A model generated the notes under the pieces. That model was not told where the DNA came from. It saw only the letters and a list, made by a program, of their open reading frames with translations, and did not search any database. A DNA stretch of 64,000 bases from Corallium rubrum. Lineage: Eukaryota; Cnidaria; Anthozoa; Scleralcyonacea; Coralliidae. A program made the translations under genes and the position numbers. Positions 34,371 to 45,152 of the stretch are shown one piece after another. Position 1 is the stretch's first letter; each line of letters begins with the position of its first letter. The stretch spans positions 62,001-126,000 of the forward strand of contig CAXIUP010000268.1 of NCBI GenBank assembly GCA_964035015.1, given 5' to 3'.

Positions 34371-34440
34371 GTGGCTCAATGGTCAGCGTCCGGCTGGCAT
34401 TCGGAAGGTTGTGGGTTCGAGTCCCGTCTGGAGCTCAGAG
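34371..34440 (+). repeat. tRNA-derived SINE head, copy B
   Basis: gtggctcaatggtcagcgtc and ggttgtgggttcgagtcccg give A-box- and B-box-like elements. Split from its first bases by the transposon at 33596-34370. Confidence 0.7.
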
Positions 34441-34535
34441 TTTTTCTCTGAGTTTAACTTACGACAGCTTGTAAAGCAAAAACAAACGAAAAAACTTTAC
34501 AAAGATTTACTGTTGTTTTTTTCTCTTTAATTTAG

Positions 34536-34595
34536 CGCATAGTGACGTCAGAAAGCGATCCCATTTTGGAGGTGAATGCAGCTCCCAAGAGGAAA
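34536..34595 (+). CDS. Roc-COR-Death gene, exon 5 (linker)
   Basis: 60 bases, acceptor ttctctttaatttag and donor ggaaa|gtaagc, phase 1-1: THSDVRKRSHFGGECSSQEE. Lies in duplication copy B. The matching part of copy A is deleted. Flanks resemble those of exon 4. No domain; polar linker. Confidence 0.6.
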
Positions 34596-34844
34596 GTAAG
34601 CATTCTTTTTTAGTTAAAAATAGTTTTTGTGCTTATTTATTTCCAGCGTATCAGACAAAAGCAGCGAGCTAGGCGAGTTTCTACATATAAGTTAAAAGTC
34701 TAGAAAGAACGAGGTTATTATTCAACTGTAAAAATCGAGTGCAAAGTACAAGGTCTTTGCGTTAAATAATAACCAAACCTGTGGCTTTCTAAAAATTTTT
34801 ATAAATACTTATAAGACCATATCTTGTTTTTTATTGTATTGCGT

Positions 34845-35165
34845 ATCACCCCACTTCACCTCACTCCACCCTACCCCACATCACCCCACATGACATCACT
34901 TCACCACACCCTACCCGACTTCACCCCACATCGCTTCACTTTACCACATCTTACATCACTTCACCTAACCTTACCCCACTTCACCCACATCACACCACTT
35001 CACCACACCCTATTCCACTTCACCTTAAATCATCACATCACTCCACCCCACCACATCGCACCTCAGCTCACCACACCTCTCTTCACCCAACCCCCCGCAT
35101 CGCAACTTATCTCAACACCTCAACACTCCTTACTTCATCTCACCGTACTTCACCACACGCCATCT
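34845..35165. repeat. Low-complexity cacc-rich tract, copy B
   Basis: Homologous to 28690-28930, longer and degenerate. Confidence 0.85.
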
Positions 35166-35725
35166 TTCTTCATTTCATTTAATGTAATTTCATATATTAG
35201 TAATTTATTTAATTTATTTTATTGCTGTGAAATCTATATACACCTGGAAAGCTGGCTGCCAATCAAAAATTGAGGCGGAAAATGTGAGGAATTTTTGGAC
35301 GTTAGGTACAGGACAATTTTGTTTACTAAAACCTAGAACAGCCAAGAACCCCCACAAAAACTGTCGGATTTCTATTTTTACACAGGATGCGAGAAGTGCA
35401 AATGCTTTTCATGGTATAGGATATAACCTATGGGTAAAATATCATATCCGGTTTCATATTGTTAAACTGACGTTTTTTATATCACACTTTTGGCTATATT
35501 TAGTCAGGTTTCGTCACTCGTTTTCTTCAAACTACTTTCTTTAAAGCTTCTCGAAATGCTTGAAGTATTAAACTAACTTGTGTTACCACTAAAGTTCTAT
35601 TTTGTGGAGTTTTGTCTCAAGCCGTAGAAAACTGAAGTGACATTGAAAATTGCTGCGTAGCAGCCTGAAACTGACGTCCAAAAACTTTTTCCGTTCAGTG
35701 ATTGACTGTAGTCAGCCTTCCAGTC

Positions 35726-35806
35726 GAGTTGAGTTGAGTTGAGTTGAGTTGAGTTGAGTTGAGTTGAGTTGAGTTGAGTTGAGTTGAGTTGAGTTGAGTT
35801 GAGTTG
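35726..35806. repeat. Microsatellite (GAGTT)n
   Basis: About 16 pentamer copies. The minus-strand LNSTQ repeat frame is an artefact. Confidence 0.95.
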
Positions 35807-36150
35807 CGTTAATGTTGATTCAAGGTTCAGTAAAAACTGTTCTTTAAACATAATCTTTTCATTTTATGTTTAAAATTAAGAAAAAATTGAAACCAGTAAA
35901 ACGAATCTTTACCTTGAAAACAAAAACCAATGAAAACAGTAACTGGTGTCAACAAAGCAATTTTCTGTTTATGCAATTTAAAAACTTGTCATATTGTGAT
36001 TATATCTTCTCCGAATGTAAGCCTGTACACCGGTCATTGGCCGGTAAAATGCTCCAGTTTGTCCGGTAAATATCGTTGCTTACCGCGGTCATGCATGACC
36101 GGGCTAACGTGGCTCTTCATATGACCCGTGTTGCCTTTCCTTAATTTTAG

Positions 36151-36240
36151 AGAAAGTACGCTTAAACGAAACAGCTGAGGAAGCAAGTGAGGCAAGCACA
36201 AGCAGCGAGGTGTTGGAATCTGGCCCTGCAGCTGTCCCAG
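36151..36240 (+). CDS. Roc-COR-Death gene, exon 6 (linker)
   Basis: 90 bases, acceptor ttccttaattttag and donor ccag|gtacat, phase 1-1. Begins KKVRLNETAEEASEASTSSE and continues VLESGPAAVP. Acidic, Ser-rich. A closely similar exon lies at 47564-47653. Confidence 0.75.
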
Positions 36241-37134
36241 GTACATCTGTTTTAAGAGGCTATATAAGACGACTGATTTTTTGATAAAAAGACGTAGTTT
36301 TTGCTTTGGCAATAATTTATAAAATGGCGTTGGGTGCAGTTCTTATTTTTGACAATGATGGGCAAAAGTGTTACCTCACCACAGAAAAAAGTCAATCTTG
36401 CTTAATCTTCACATAAATATTAATTATCAAAGTGAACAATCTTATACACCATATGCAATACCCAGCTGAAGTACTGGGTTCGACTGTTTTGAATTCTTTG
36501 AAATCGAGGCTGGCAGAACAGCAGGGAATTTCGTCTGCGCTGTTAAAAAATATCGCGGGCTCATCCTTCAAGATTTACTAACAATCTGTCGGTCAACCAG
36601 AGTTTTAAACCATGTTGTCCAATTAGTGGAGACACTGACGTTTTTCTGATAGGCGAAAGAAGACATTTATCCAGGAAGGTGTATAAATATCGAAGATGAA
36701 GTGATGGTTCGAAGAAGCTGCATTGGAGTCAAATTGATAGTGAATGTTCGATCGACTATAACTCAAAATCTGCCTTCTTCCACAAAATTTAAATCCTGGT
36801 TTCATTTTATTCCATAGAGAGGTATTTCGTAATGGGAAAATTGGGGAAAGTGGGTAAATTACGTATTTATTCCTTTCATCCGACGACTTGGTTACTAGTT
36901 AGTGCTGTCTTTAAAACGTACTCAGATTCTGTCTTATGTCGAGCAAGACCTCGTAACTGTCACAATGTTGTGCTAAATTTATTTATTATTTCCAGCTTTA
37001 TCTCGGATTAATTTTCCGCGTCTGCCATCTTTTAAATTCAGTCTTGTAAACACAAGTTTGACATGCCTACGCTACTAATTTCATTGCGGCGACGACATGC
37101 AAATATTGTCAATTTCTGCAAAATCTGCCCTATT

Positions 37135-37296
37135 GATCGTTTTCACTCACGTGATCGGTGGCCCCATTGGGGTGGTGAAACAATACGAAATATTTGAATA
37201 AGAAAGAGCTAATTCCCATACCGTACACCAATATGGCCGCCATTTCATTGTTTTGGTACACCAATATGGCCGCCGTGACGTCAGATGAAAACGATC
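37135..37296 (+). mobile_element. MITE with gatcgttttca TIRs, copy 1
   Basis: The left gatcgttttcactcacgtg and right gatgaaaacgatc ends are inverted, flanked by TATT on both sides. Internal repeats caccaatatggccgcc. Confidence 0.75.
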
Positions 37297-38738
37297 TATT
37301 GCCTCAAAAGATTTTTACCGATTGTCAGTCTTTAGTTGATTTTCTTAAATTTTAACGACACTTTTTTGTTCTCAAAATTGTAGAAATGGGGCCTTGAGCT
37401 CAATTAAACTGCATTTGAAGTCACGGCATGTTGACCACAACTTACTCAAGTCGTTGTCACCCAATTTAATATCGTACGATTCACTAAAATATCTTTCTAT
37501 TTCTTCATGTTGTGGGAGGCTGCTTCTGACTGTTTCCAGTGTCTTTTCACAAGCCGTTTTACAAACTATACACCTTTTTCTGGGGGAAATAAGGGTAGTG
37601 GGGTAAAAAATTTACCGCCATCTTTGTTTATGTTTTTGAAGTCCTGGAGACAACTCACGCGACTATCTCGCAATCTCTACGAGCGCATGCGCAGACAAAA
37701 TTCCCTGCTGTTGGCTAGTAGACATTTAGTAGGGTAACATCAAGCCAGGATTGCGTGAATTATCCTGAGCTGTTATCAATACTGTGCTCTTCTTTGTTCC
37801 TTAGAGGAGGCTAACAGTAAATTTGGCGACCCATTTTTCTGAAAATTGTGCGTCTAGGTATTATAGGTATCGCTGTGACGACACATTTCCAATGGGTATT
37901 TGGGGTCTCTGATACAGTATTTCCCGGTATAAAGGTTGGTATAAAGGCTGGTAAAATATATAGGTATAAAGGCCGTATTACGTGTTGTACTCGACCATGT
38001 CAATTTTTCCTCGCAACTTGCGTGGCATAAAAGATGTTGCGAGTTGCAAATGATAATCCAACATGGCGAACAACAGACAAGGGTTCGCAATTTTCTTCTT
38101 AACAATGGAATTGGAAGATCAACAATCAAAACGCGAAAAGTCGAAGAAAGCTTTGGTAACTTGATTTATTATTTCCAGTTTCATCTCGGATTAACTTTCC
38201 AGCGTCTGCCATCTTTTAAACTCGCCTTGTAAACACAAGTTGTAGTCACGACTTATGTTCCACGTAATTTTGCTGGTGCAACTTGTAGAAATTGGTTGCA
38301 AAAGTAGATGCCAAACCAACTTTTTGTGCAACTTGGAAATCTGAAATATCGGGTGCGCGAGGGGACGTCACACGCTAAAAATTGCCGTGCAATTTGAAGT
38401 GGGATTTTTTGCGACCCAAGTTGCACAGGAAAAAGCTACATGTAACAGGGCCCAAAAGTTACATTTTTTAACAGTGTCTCGTCATTTTAAGAAATCTATC
38501 GATAAAGTTGAGTTAATTATCATAAAAGAACAGTAGAATTATATTTTAACAAAGAAGAAAACTAATTACAAAACAATTTCATCATTAAGTTTATTTCTTA
38601 CAGAAGAGTCTAAGGTGTAATAGTAAGTCTTTACTACTTATTGAACGAGCGTGGGGTCTGTTCTAGTTGCACCTAGTGAACTTTCGGACCGACGTTTTTA
38701 GTATTTATGCACAGTTTTGTGCCAGTTGTAATCAAATA

Positions 38739-38908
38739 GATCGTTTTCATCTCTTGTCACGGCGGCCATATTGGTGTACTAAAACAATGAAATGGCGGCC
38801 GTATTGGTGTACCATCTTCATCCTATGGGAATTTAGCTCTATTCTTATTCGAATATTTCGTATTTTACCGCCTCAATGGGGCCACCGATCACGTGAGTGA
38901 AAACGATC
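38739..38908 (-). mobile_element. MITE with gatcgttttca TIRs, copy 2
   Basis: Same family as 37135-37296 in the opposite orientation, flanked by TA. Shares the tatggccgcc and cacgtgagtgaaaacgatc parts. Confidence 0.75.
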
Positions 38909-39457
38909 TATAGCTTCAACGGAACCGCCAACGGGGGTAATCAGACCGCCTATTACAGAACTTCTCCCACGGGACCGCCATTTCTCCAAAGGATTTTGCA
39001 TACTAGCTAATTTAAATTGCTAATTATTACACCCAGTATTTCTGGGTGGTGTGACCAGCCGATGCCATGCATGGTCTTTTTCCACCCTCCCAACTTCAAA
39101 AGGTTCTAGGAATGCGGTTGCACATTTTTGTTTTTGACAAACGTTTTTGCGTCATTTTGTGCAGTGTTTGGCGCCTTCTTCACGTTTTTTGCGCCTTCTT
39201 CACGTTTTTTGCGCCCTGTAACAATCTACAAAGGGGTGCCCATGCTCCCCCCGTCCAATCTCCCTGGGCTTCCCTACCAGCACGCTAACGGCTGTTATAA
39301 TTCTTTGCAAATAATGTTAGTTTCAGTCTTTTAATTCATGAAATATCTATGGGCACTTTTTAGGTTGAAATTTGCATTTCACTTTTGAAGAAATTGTAGG
39401 GAGCCATCTTAAATCAGCTCTGTTAATGTTGAATTGTTTTGCTCTCAATTTTGATAG

Positions 39458-39735
39458 ATGATCTGCAGTTACCAGAGATCGTTCGAATATCCCGGCAGAT
39501 TGCGTCCAATTGGGTTGATGTAGCTTATACGACGGATCAGTTTGAGCTGCACGAGATTAATAATATACGTTGCTCTAGAATTGATGAGGATGCATCGACA
39601 AAGGCTCGCACCATGCTTGAGCTTTACATTACCAGGAACGGAAGCAGGAGACAGCTGGTTAATGCCATTAGAGAAGTTGTTAGTGAGGACTTGGCTCACA
39701 AAGTTCTTTCTGGACATTTTATTAATACCAGGTAA
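39458..39735 (+). CDS. Roc-COR-Death gene, terminal exon 7: Death domain
   Basis: Acceptor tcaattttgatag, phase 1, open for 91 codons to the stop taa at 39733-39735. Reads DDLQLPEIVRISRQIASNWV, then DVAYTTDQFELHEINNIRC, then a MLELYITRNGSRRQLVNAI helix pair and ends SGHFINTR. The I...I..NW..VA......E.I..I order and R.QL..A...V.....A..V spacing are those of a Death-fold domain (six helices, homotypic protein-protein contacts in apoptosis or innate signalling). Together with exon 1 it gives a Roc-COR-Death protein of about 1,050 residues from base 22602. Confidence 0.85.
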
Positions 39736-39984
39736 CTCATGGATATTTGTCGCCAATTTTGTTTTTATTATATAAGTACTGAGATTTCCGTGCGAATAGC
39801 GAAAGAAATAAATCTCGTACGTTTCAGATTTCCGCGGCTTTCATTTGCTGTACGATATTTCTTCACCAGTAGAAAAGTTTTTTGATTGGTTATAAAATCT
39901 TTGCCACTAGTGAAAGACATCGTATAAGCGTTCTTAATGGCTAGCGGTATTCCGTTTCAACGTAGTCAGGAACGCTTTTGCAAC

Positions 39985-40440
39985 ATCTGTCCAATATGAC
40001 GGCAAACTCACTTGCCAACTATTCAATAAGGTAATGGCAACGAGATTCAAAATTTTCAATTTATGATGTTCTGATTAATAAACATACTTGGTAATATTAA
40101 TCCAAGTAATATATAAGCGATTCTTATCAACAACAACATTGCTAATTTCGACAAAAAACCAACAGTATTGTCATCCGCTATGTTGGACAATTTTCTGATA
40201 TGCATCTGACGTCACAAGCTGGGTAAAGCAAAATGTTTACTTAGTTATACCGATACGAATATATGCATATCTGAAGTTCGTTTTTAGTGAATGTCGCTTT
40301 CACATCATTGCACTACAACACTTTCAAAAGCATGGAAAGCACTCGGCTATCAGCAAACTGTAATTTTATAATATTTACCCAGCTTGTGACGTCATTAACG
40401 TCCTAGTTAATTAGGCACAATATTGAAACAAGATGGCGGA
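39985..40440 (+). repeat. MITE-type repeat, intact reference copy
   Basis: The part from about 40168 has inverted ends (attgtcatccgct...ctgacgtcacaagctgggtaaa against tttacccagcttgtgacgtca...ggcggatgatacgattgtc). The same unit occurs at 54165-54851 plus 63086-63172, split there by a SINE and a Gypsy element. Confidence 0.75.
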
Positions 40441-40604
40441 TGATACGATTGTCCTTTGCCAGAATTAGTAATGTTGTTATAAAAAAAATTGTTCTAGTTG
40501 CTTGGACTAACTTAGTATGTTTATTATGGTGACCAATGAGGAATCAGGCGGAAAACGTAAACGTGATAAAAATATTAATGCCCAGCATAAAACAAAATAA
40601 TATA

Positions 40605-40745
40605 CACTTAATGTCTGCTCCCGAGGGAAACAGTTAGTTTTGTTTTCCCGAGAGTCTTGATATTTCCCGAGACGAAGTCGAGGGAAACATCGAGACTCGA
40701 GGGAAAACAAAACTAACTGTTTCCCGAGGGATCAGACATTAAGTG
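40605..40745. mobile_element. Foldback MITE
   Basis: cacttaatgtctgctcccga and tcagacattaagtg bound arms containing gaaacagttagttttgtttt and its inverse. Centre near 40675. Confidence 0.8.
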
Positions 40746-41194
40746 TTTTGTTATATAGCTTGAGTTTCGCTGAATAATTTCGACGTTTATCAAGGGAAAG
40801 TACACAAAAGACAAACGCTAAAACTTACCAAAACATTTCGCCTAGCTCCGTAATTTCACTTCAACCAAACAAATATGAGTCTCAGAACAAAAGAACAGCA
40901 ATACATTTCTCCAGTTAATCTTCACACATTGCTTTGAAGACCTATAAATATTCTTTTCTTCGTACAAAACAAGCTTTTGTTTATAGGATGCCGTGAAGAG
41001 TTCAACTAGTTCTAGCGGGCAACAATTGAAAACTTATTGACCGAGCAGGCAATAAGTTCTCAATTATTGCCCGCTCGGTAGACATTGAAATTTAGCTAAC
41101 GTCATGTGACCACAAACCAACCAATGACAGTCATCGTTGTATCCAGTGAAACTCTAGCTATGTAACAAAGTCAAATTAATATGAATAATATTTA

Positions 41195-41397
41195 TTAACC
41201 CTTTGAAACCTGAAGACGAGTCTTTAGTATTTTCGAAATATAGTAAGGTTAGATATACTGCCGAAACAGAGAACGTAGGAGTCTAACGTTTCGAGCGCTT
41301 TAGTATTTTATTCTGGCTGACGCCAGAGTATTTTATTCTGGCTAACGCCAGACGATTTTATTCAGCACAGGCAGAGGTCCAGGTCTCAAAGGGTTAA
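41195..41397. mobile_element. 203-bp TTAA-ended MITE (piggyBac-like ends)
   Basis: Starts ttaaccctttgaaacctg and ends ggtctcaaagggttaa. The ccctttga terminus after TTAA is typical of piggyBac-type elements (family knowledge). Related to 19922-20022. The interior has several gacgccag/aacgccag motifs. Confidence 0.75.
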
Positions 41398-42795
41398 AGC
41401 GTACAACTAACGTTTCGTCGCATCGCGCAACATCATCAGTGAGATAAAATACATTGTTATACACCAAAGATTTTCGGTTGCCAAAGATGAAATCGTGTTG
41501 GTCAAATTATGGTGGTCACGTGTTGTTCAAACTGAATATTTCTTTCTGTTGAGGGAAACATTGCCCTGTTTCCTCTGACGTCAACAATGAAGAAGGAAAC
41601 AGTGCAATGTTTTCCTCTGACGTCATCTTTTACCATGCGTTGTTCACGTGAACACACAATGATTATTGCATCAGATCAAAAACTTTGGACTCTTCGGAGT
41701 ATTTGAAAACAACAGCTTGTTTCGAGTTTGTCTGGTACGAAATAGTCCATTTTCCAAAAAAAGAGAATAATATCTATACATATCTTCAAAGAGGTTCTGA
41801 AGAAAACCTGGAGACATTTAAAGCTGTTCTTTGTACTTGTTGAGTCTCGTGTATTTGTTTAGTTTTATTAAAATTTATACGAAGACAAAGTCAAAGTGTT
41901 TTGGTAAGTTTTTTTTGCCTTTTAGAAGTTTCGAGTCAGTTTGGTATTTTGTATTTTAAAAGTCTTTGGTATATAACAAAACGCTTGTTGAATTTTGCCT
42001 CGAGAAACATCGAGTTTTACGGTCCCTCAGGGTTCAATGTCACCCTTCGGCTAAAGCACTCTGGTGACATTGAAGCTTGGCTCGATTTCCGCCTTATCTC
42101 GACTCGCGGGACTTTACCCGCCCTCTACGAACGGCTGGACGCGTGAGCGGCTTGTTATGTCTGTGACGTATGGCATATATATGTAATTTTCACACGGCAA
42201 AGATATTTTTGTCATTCATCCAACCAACACTATAAACAGAGTCAGTGAACGATAAATCGCAGATGTTTGAAGTGGCAGAAATGCAGCAAAGACACGACTT
42301 ATAATTTAGTGAGCTTTGTGAACTGAAGCAAGGTGCAATCTTTTCTTATGGACATCTTTAATCAACAATTAGGCTAGCCATTTCACGAAGGCACAAACGG
42401 TATTTAATAATGTAAATAAACAATCTGACATTCGCCAGATTCAATTCGCTTTTTAGCATCTTCGTCGTTCTATAAATCGTCGCTGAACTCTGCCGTGATT
42501 CAAACTGACTTGAGAAACCGCATCTGATCATCTTCCATGAAAGAAATCAAAGGTGAAATCGCAGTTGTGATTGATTTCGAGTTAGGTTTTACGTCATCAA
42601 CAAACTATTGACGCTGATTGGTATGCCCCCCGGAAATTTTTGAAATATAGAACCTTGGCAACACCATTTCCTGCAATTTGAGCGAATGTTTTCAACTCAT
42701 TTTGCGGCAGGCATAGCTAAAAGTTTACATAAACATGAAGAATCACCACTTGGGACATCTTCAAGAGAATGTTGCAATTTTTTTAGCAAATTATT
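41398..42795. other. No gene recognised
   Basis: Apart from the ribozyme candidate at 41409-41442, I find only paired motifs gaggaaaca(t/g)tg...tgacgtca near 41555-41630. The short frame 41901-42146 has no recognisable domain. Confidence 0.4.
41409..41442 (-). ncRNA. Candidate hammerhead ribozyme
   Basis: The minus strand reads CTGATGA, then a stem gttgc/gcgac closed by gcgat, then GAAACG. This is the conserved hammerhead core (CUGANGA - helix II - GAAA). Minimal type I hammerheads with very short helix III are known from Penelope-like elements and retrozymes. Helices I and III are short or unverified here. Confidence 0.6.
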
Positions 42796-42813
42796 GGGGG
42801 GGGGGGGGGGGGG
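42796..42813. repeat. Poly-G run
   Basis: About 18 G residues. Confidence 0.9.
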
Positions 42814-42917
42814 CTGCAGCCTGCCCAGCCCCTGTCCGCTTTCGACGGGCCTGCAAAGTTAATAAAGGAATACGAAGCAAGAACGTGTAGTTTAGGACAC
42901 CTTTTCAGCAGACTTGC

Positions 42918-43059
42918 GACGACTTGTGCCGAGTGGGAACACGTTTGACTGGTGGCATTGCAAGTCATCGTAAGCTAACTTTCGATGACTTGTGTCGAGT
43001 GGGAACACGTTTGACTGGTGGCATTGCAAGTCATCGTAAGCTAACTTTCGATGACTTGC
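42918..43059 (+). repeat. 66-bp tandem repeat, about two copies
   Basis: gagtgggaacacgtttgact ...gcattgcaagtcatcgtaag occurs twice with a 66-base period and contains the inverted pair gatgacttg/caagtcatc. Confidence 0.9.
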
Positions 43060-44070
43060 TTTCTCGTTTGATTAGAACTTAAGAGTTTTTCGAAATAAAA
43101 CAGACTTATCTTTCGTTTCATAGGCGACAGCTTCATCTTTATAATCTTATTCGCAATAGTAGCTATTTGAATATTTTAATCAAACTAGAAATACGGTGTG
43201 TAGGTTAGCAGTGCTTGAACTAAAGTAATTACTTGTTGCAGTTCTAGATGAAAAATATTTCACGTCGTAAAGAATGAAAATCAACACGTTATAAGCTTCT
43301 ATTTTATTATAATACATTGAAGAGATTTCTCATCACAAACGGATCGCTTAGAATGAAGCACGAGAGTTCCTGCTTTTAACGGTGGAGATATAGAAAGGTA
43401 ATGTACGAGTCAATTCCTACTGTGATCACTCCCCCTTCCCCCTACGCTTGGGGCGAACCCCTGAACATTTGAGTTTTGAAAATTTTGATCAAATTCCCCT
43501 CTCTCTAGCGAAGAGGCTTTTTTTGGAGACTGTTTGCAGGGAACGATGAGAAGACAGAAAAGAAAAAAACCTTTACCAAATATTGTACACAATATGGGAC
43601 AAAATGGCGTGAGACTGGGTAACAATACTCGGGATTTCAAAATATAATGAAATCTGCTACGGAAAAGTTGGAAATCACTAAACTGAGAACAAAAGTCACA
43701 TTTAAATTGCTGCCAGACAATTTTCAACTTGAGAATGTTATACACAAGGACACGATTTTCCGCTTTTAAAGTTTTGGAAATATACAAACGCTACCCGAGA
43801 AAGTTAATTATTGATTTCTAAGGTGACAAACCGTTGTGAACATAGATCTTACCAATATGTTGTAGAAAGTTGGCGTCGAGAATATTACCAGCGCTGTTTT
43901 TGGCTTTGCTTATAAGGTTCATCTGCATGGACAACTTCTGAGCTAGTTGACAACGTTCGATAAACGTTTGTTAGTCTGGCCTGAGCGTTTCGAATTTTTC
44001 GATCCGTTCTGCAGATGATTTCTATAAGAAAACACAGAATAACATCCAGAACAACATTCTAAACTAAGAT
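43060..44070. other. No gene recognised
   Basis: The minus frame 43410-43787 has no known domain and no splice support. Confidence 0.4.
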
Positions 44071-44288
44071 CTTGAAGAAAACATTGTGTTTTACGCAAAC
44101 TATAGTCGCTACCTACCATCTTGAAGAAAACAGTGCGTTTCGCGCAAACTATAGTCGCTACCTACCATCTTGAAGAAAACATTGTGTTTTACGCAAACTA
44201 TAGTCGCTACCTACCATCTTGAAGAAAACATTGCGTTTCGCGCAAACTATAGTCGCTACCTACCATCTTGAAGAAAACATTGCGTTTC
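44071..44288 (+). repeat. 49-bp tandem repeat, about 4.5 copies
   Basis: Unit cttgaagaaaacattg(t/c)g ...caaactatagtcgctaccta. Alternating units carry ttttacgc or ttcgcgc, suggesting a two-unit (98-bp) duplication step. Confidence 0.92.
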
Positions 44289-44362
44289 GGCACACTCTGT
44301 GGTTATTCAAATATTACCAGGGTTAAGTCACGTTGGCCTGAAAAACAGAGAAAAATCTTCTC

Positions 44363-44390
44363 GACGTTTCGAGCGAAGGCCCTTCGTCAG
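44363..44390 (-). ncRNA. Candidate hammerhead ribozyme (second type)
   Basis: The minus strand reads CTGACGA, a stem gggc/gctc with loop cttc (one G-U pair), then GAAACGTC. It fits a CUGANGA - helix II - GAAA core. Sequence flanks differ from the candidate at 41409-41442, so it is likely from another retroelement family. Helices I and III are unverified. Confidence 0.55.
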
Positions 44391-45150
44391 GAGAAATTGG
44401 TTATTTTTGCTGTCTATAAAATAACTATTACATAACTATTCAGTAAACTGAACTACAGAAGGAGAACCACACTTATGAAGTATTTATTGAATAGTGCTAA
44501 TATCTGCTGTTACCATGGTAATAATGGCGTTTGAGATTTGTCAATTTTTTACGGTTTTCGTCTATTTAGATGCATATCTCCAGTTTTCTTCGGTCAAAAT
44601 ATCTAAAAATTGTCATCTGGTCAGTTCTTTTCACATAAAACACTACAACAAAATATTAGGGAAAGTTGTCAAGACAGATTTTTCGCTATAAACTTAATGG
44701 ATTAAAAAACGTTCTGTCTTATGAAAATTTTTAAAAACTAAGTTGGTTGTTGCTAACTAATCAGACTAATCTTGCTTTGGGCATCTATGCTTTGTGTCCA
44801 GACCTTTTGCCGAGCTATATAGAGTCAACAAAGATCTCGATTTGTGAAAATTTTGTCTGTTTGGATGTTCACGATTGATGACGTTTTGCGACGTATACAT
44901 CTATGCGTTTTACGGCCAACGAAAGGCTGTGGTCAGCGGTGAGCTTGACGCGATATACGCCATATACGCAATTTGAAGCGAACCGCGAAAGGAGTCTCTG
45001 TGTCAACTTTAACCTCTGAACTGGGAATGGCATGAGCAGTTTACCTTCTTTCTCTAAAGAAAATGTACGGGAGACAATATGTACATGTTTTTAAGAATGA
45101 TATCGCTCCGCGTGAGGAATTTCTCTTGCTGAACCATTTACCACTGTTGT
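44391..45150. other. No gene recognised
   Basis: AT-rich. The frame 44494-44691 shows no known domain. Confidence 0.4.
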
Positions 45151-45152
45151 GG

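Larger units (their letters stand above)
32350..35600 (+). repeat. Intronic segmental duplication, copy B
   Basis: Partner of 28023-29600, interrupted by two related transposons (32797-33566 and 33596-34370) and carrying exon 5. Confidence 0.8.
36241..39457 (+). other. Intron 6 of the Roc-COR-Death gene
   Basis: Contains two inverted copies of a MITE (37135-37296 and 38739-38908). Possible short alternative exons after acceptors near 37804 and 38602 would each reach a stop within 15 codons; neither is well supported. Confidence 0.55.

Noticed and set aside
28603-35273. His/Pro/Thr-rich frames at 28603-28981 and 34824-35273
   Set aside because: Translations of the cacc-rich low-complexity tracts, which lie in introns of the Roc-COR-Death gene.
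38602-38640. Possible alternative terminal exon (acceptor ttcttacag, short frame EESKV then stop)
   Set aside because: Only a few codons, and no conserved content to support it; noted under intron 6 only.
39780-40000. Weak palindromic pattern around cgtacgatatttcttcac
   Set aside because: Arms are too diverged to call an element with confidence.
44071-44288. Possible CRISPR-like array of 49-bp repeats
   Set aside because: Units are contiguous with no unique spacers, and the genome is eukaryotic; it is a plain tandem repeat.
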